Assembly (NCBI GenBank): GCA_913055855.1
Contig: CAJXKW010000019.1
Location: forward strand, 1-35,195
Source of the DNA: an uncultured Limimonas sp.
GTDB lineage: Bacteria > Pseudomonadota > Alphaproteobacteria > Kiloniellales > Rhodovibrionaceae
Direction of reading: 5' to 3'
DNA: 35,195 bases
Shown here in pieces: positions 34,830-35,195 of this stretch (its first letter is position 1; each line of letters begins with the position of its first letter). A program made the position numbers and the translations under genes. The notes beneath the pieces were generated by a model. The model had not been told where the DNA came from. It saw only the letters and a program-made list of their open reading frames with translations, and made no database searches.

Positions 34830-35195
34830 TCACCAGCGGGAAACGCAGGGGATCTTGCTGCGATCGCAGCGGTGGGCGTACTTGCGCGCGATGTCGGTGA
34901 CCTCGTCCATCAGCCCCTCGGCCAGGGTGATCGGCTCCAGCCCGAGCTTGAGCAGACTGTCGTTGCGCATGTCCAGCTCGTTCCGGTCCGCTTCCTTGCG
35001 CGGATTCTCCAGGTGCTGGATGGAGACGCCCGTGCGCTCGGCGATCATGTTGGCCAGGTCGATCAGCCGGTGCGTTTCCGTCATCTGGTTCATGATGCGC
35101 ACACGCTCGCCGCTCTGTGGCGGGTTCTCGATGGCCAGGGCGACGCAGCGCACGGTGTCGCGGATGTGGATGAACGCGCGCGTCTGCCCGCCGCT
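34830..35195 (-). CDS. UDP-sulfoquinovose-synthase-like NAD-dependent epimerase, C-terminal part
   Basis: The last 121 residues of a gene that begins beyond the right edge. The visible part starts [15 protein letters not shown] and continues with [40 protein letters not shown] and [16 protein letters not shown]. This order matches the C-terminal half of SQD1/SqdB-type enzymes (GQTR-IRDTV, a FNQ-TE segment and NPRxEAE) that make UDP-sulfoquinovose. The same family also serves sugar synthesis for polysaccharides. The N-terminal cofactor and catalytic motifs are outside the window, so specificity is not certain. It reads toward the epimerase at 33697-34701 and is probably part of a shared operon. 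Confidence 0.75.
   Translation of the reverse strand, partial: SGGQTRAFIHIRDTVRCVALAIENPPQSGERVRIMNQMTETHRLIDLANMIAERTGVSIQHLENPRKEADRNELDMRNDSLLKLGLEPITLAEGLMDEVTDIARKYAHRCDRSKIPCVSRW

Overview
The window is about 35 kb of very GC-rich DNA, near 70% G+C by eye. It is chromosomal sequence from an alphaproteobacterium. The evidence is a set of genes that are hallmarks of that class: RcdA (DUF1465), TrcR (DUF1013), a DUF1192 protein, the about 1,600-residue NAD-glutamate dehydrogenase, the argD-argF-hslO operon, an alphaproteobacterial LptE and a PlcP-type metallophosphoesterase paired with a glycosyltransferase. The overall style suggests Rhodospirillales or a relative, but that placement is inference. 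No phage, transposase, plasmid or CRISPR gene is visible, so this is mostly core genome with some accessory pieces.

Layout. 1-3 kb: an MsbA-like ABC exporter (-), rpmE with promoter and terminator (+), and rcdA (-). 3.0-3.6 kb: a gene-poor stretch dense in hairpins. It holds a candidate small RNA on the minus strand with two C-rich loops and an intrinsic terminator, plus an inverted 22-bp duplication. 3.6-8.5 kb: a DUF429 protein, a cluster of palindromic repeats, 3-hydroxybutyrate dehydrogenase, a DUF1192 protein, a PIG3-type quinone oxidoreductase, trcR and an SDR dehydrogenase. 8.5-11.5 kb: a translationally coupled plcP-agt pair (-), divergent from a diacylglycerol-kinase-family gene (+). 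This looks like a module for replacing phospholipids with glycolipids. 11.5-16.7 kb: small membrane proteins, tRNA-Ser(GGA), and the operon argD-argF-hslO-lipoprotein (-) with 4-nt overlaps.

16.9-24.8 kb: two ABC-2 permeases without a visible ATPase, recX, the giant gdhB and a CopD-family membrane protein. A second copy of the palindromic repeat sits between recX and gdhB. 25-29 kb: a secreted paraoxonase-like protein, a TPP riboswitch followed by a hairpin that would hide the ribosome-binding site of thiC, thiC itself, an uncharacterised protein and tRNA-Gly(GCC). 29.2-33 kb: a type I secretion pair whose ABC ATPase carries an unusual tail of about 214 residues rich in Gln, Gly, Pro and Ala. 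33-35.2 kb: lptE, a sugar epimerase lacking the usual catalytic Tyr, and the C-terminal part of a UDP-sulfoquinovose-synthase-like protein that runs off the right edge.

Themes. Envelope and lipid biology recurs: the MsbA-like exporter, plcP/agt/lipid kinase, lptE, type I secretion and nucleotide-sugar enzymes. Cell-cycle regulators (rcdA, trcR) are also present. The least explained pieces are the candidate small RNA locus at 3.2-3.4 kb, the palindromic element that supplies the stop codon of two unrelated genes, and the long tail of the secretion ATPase.
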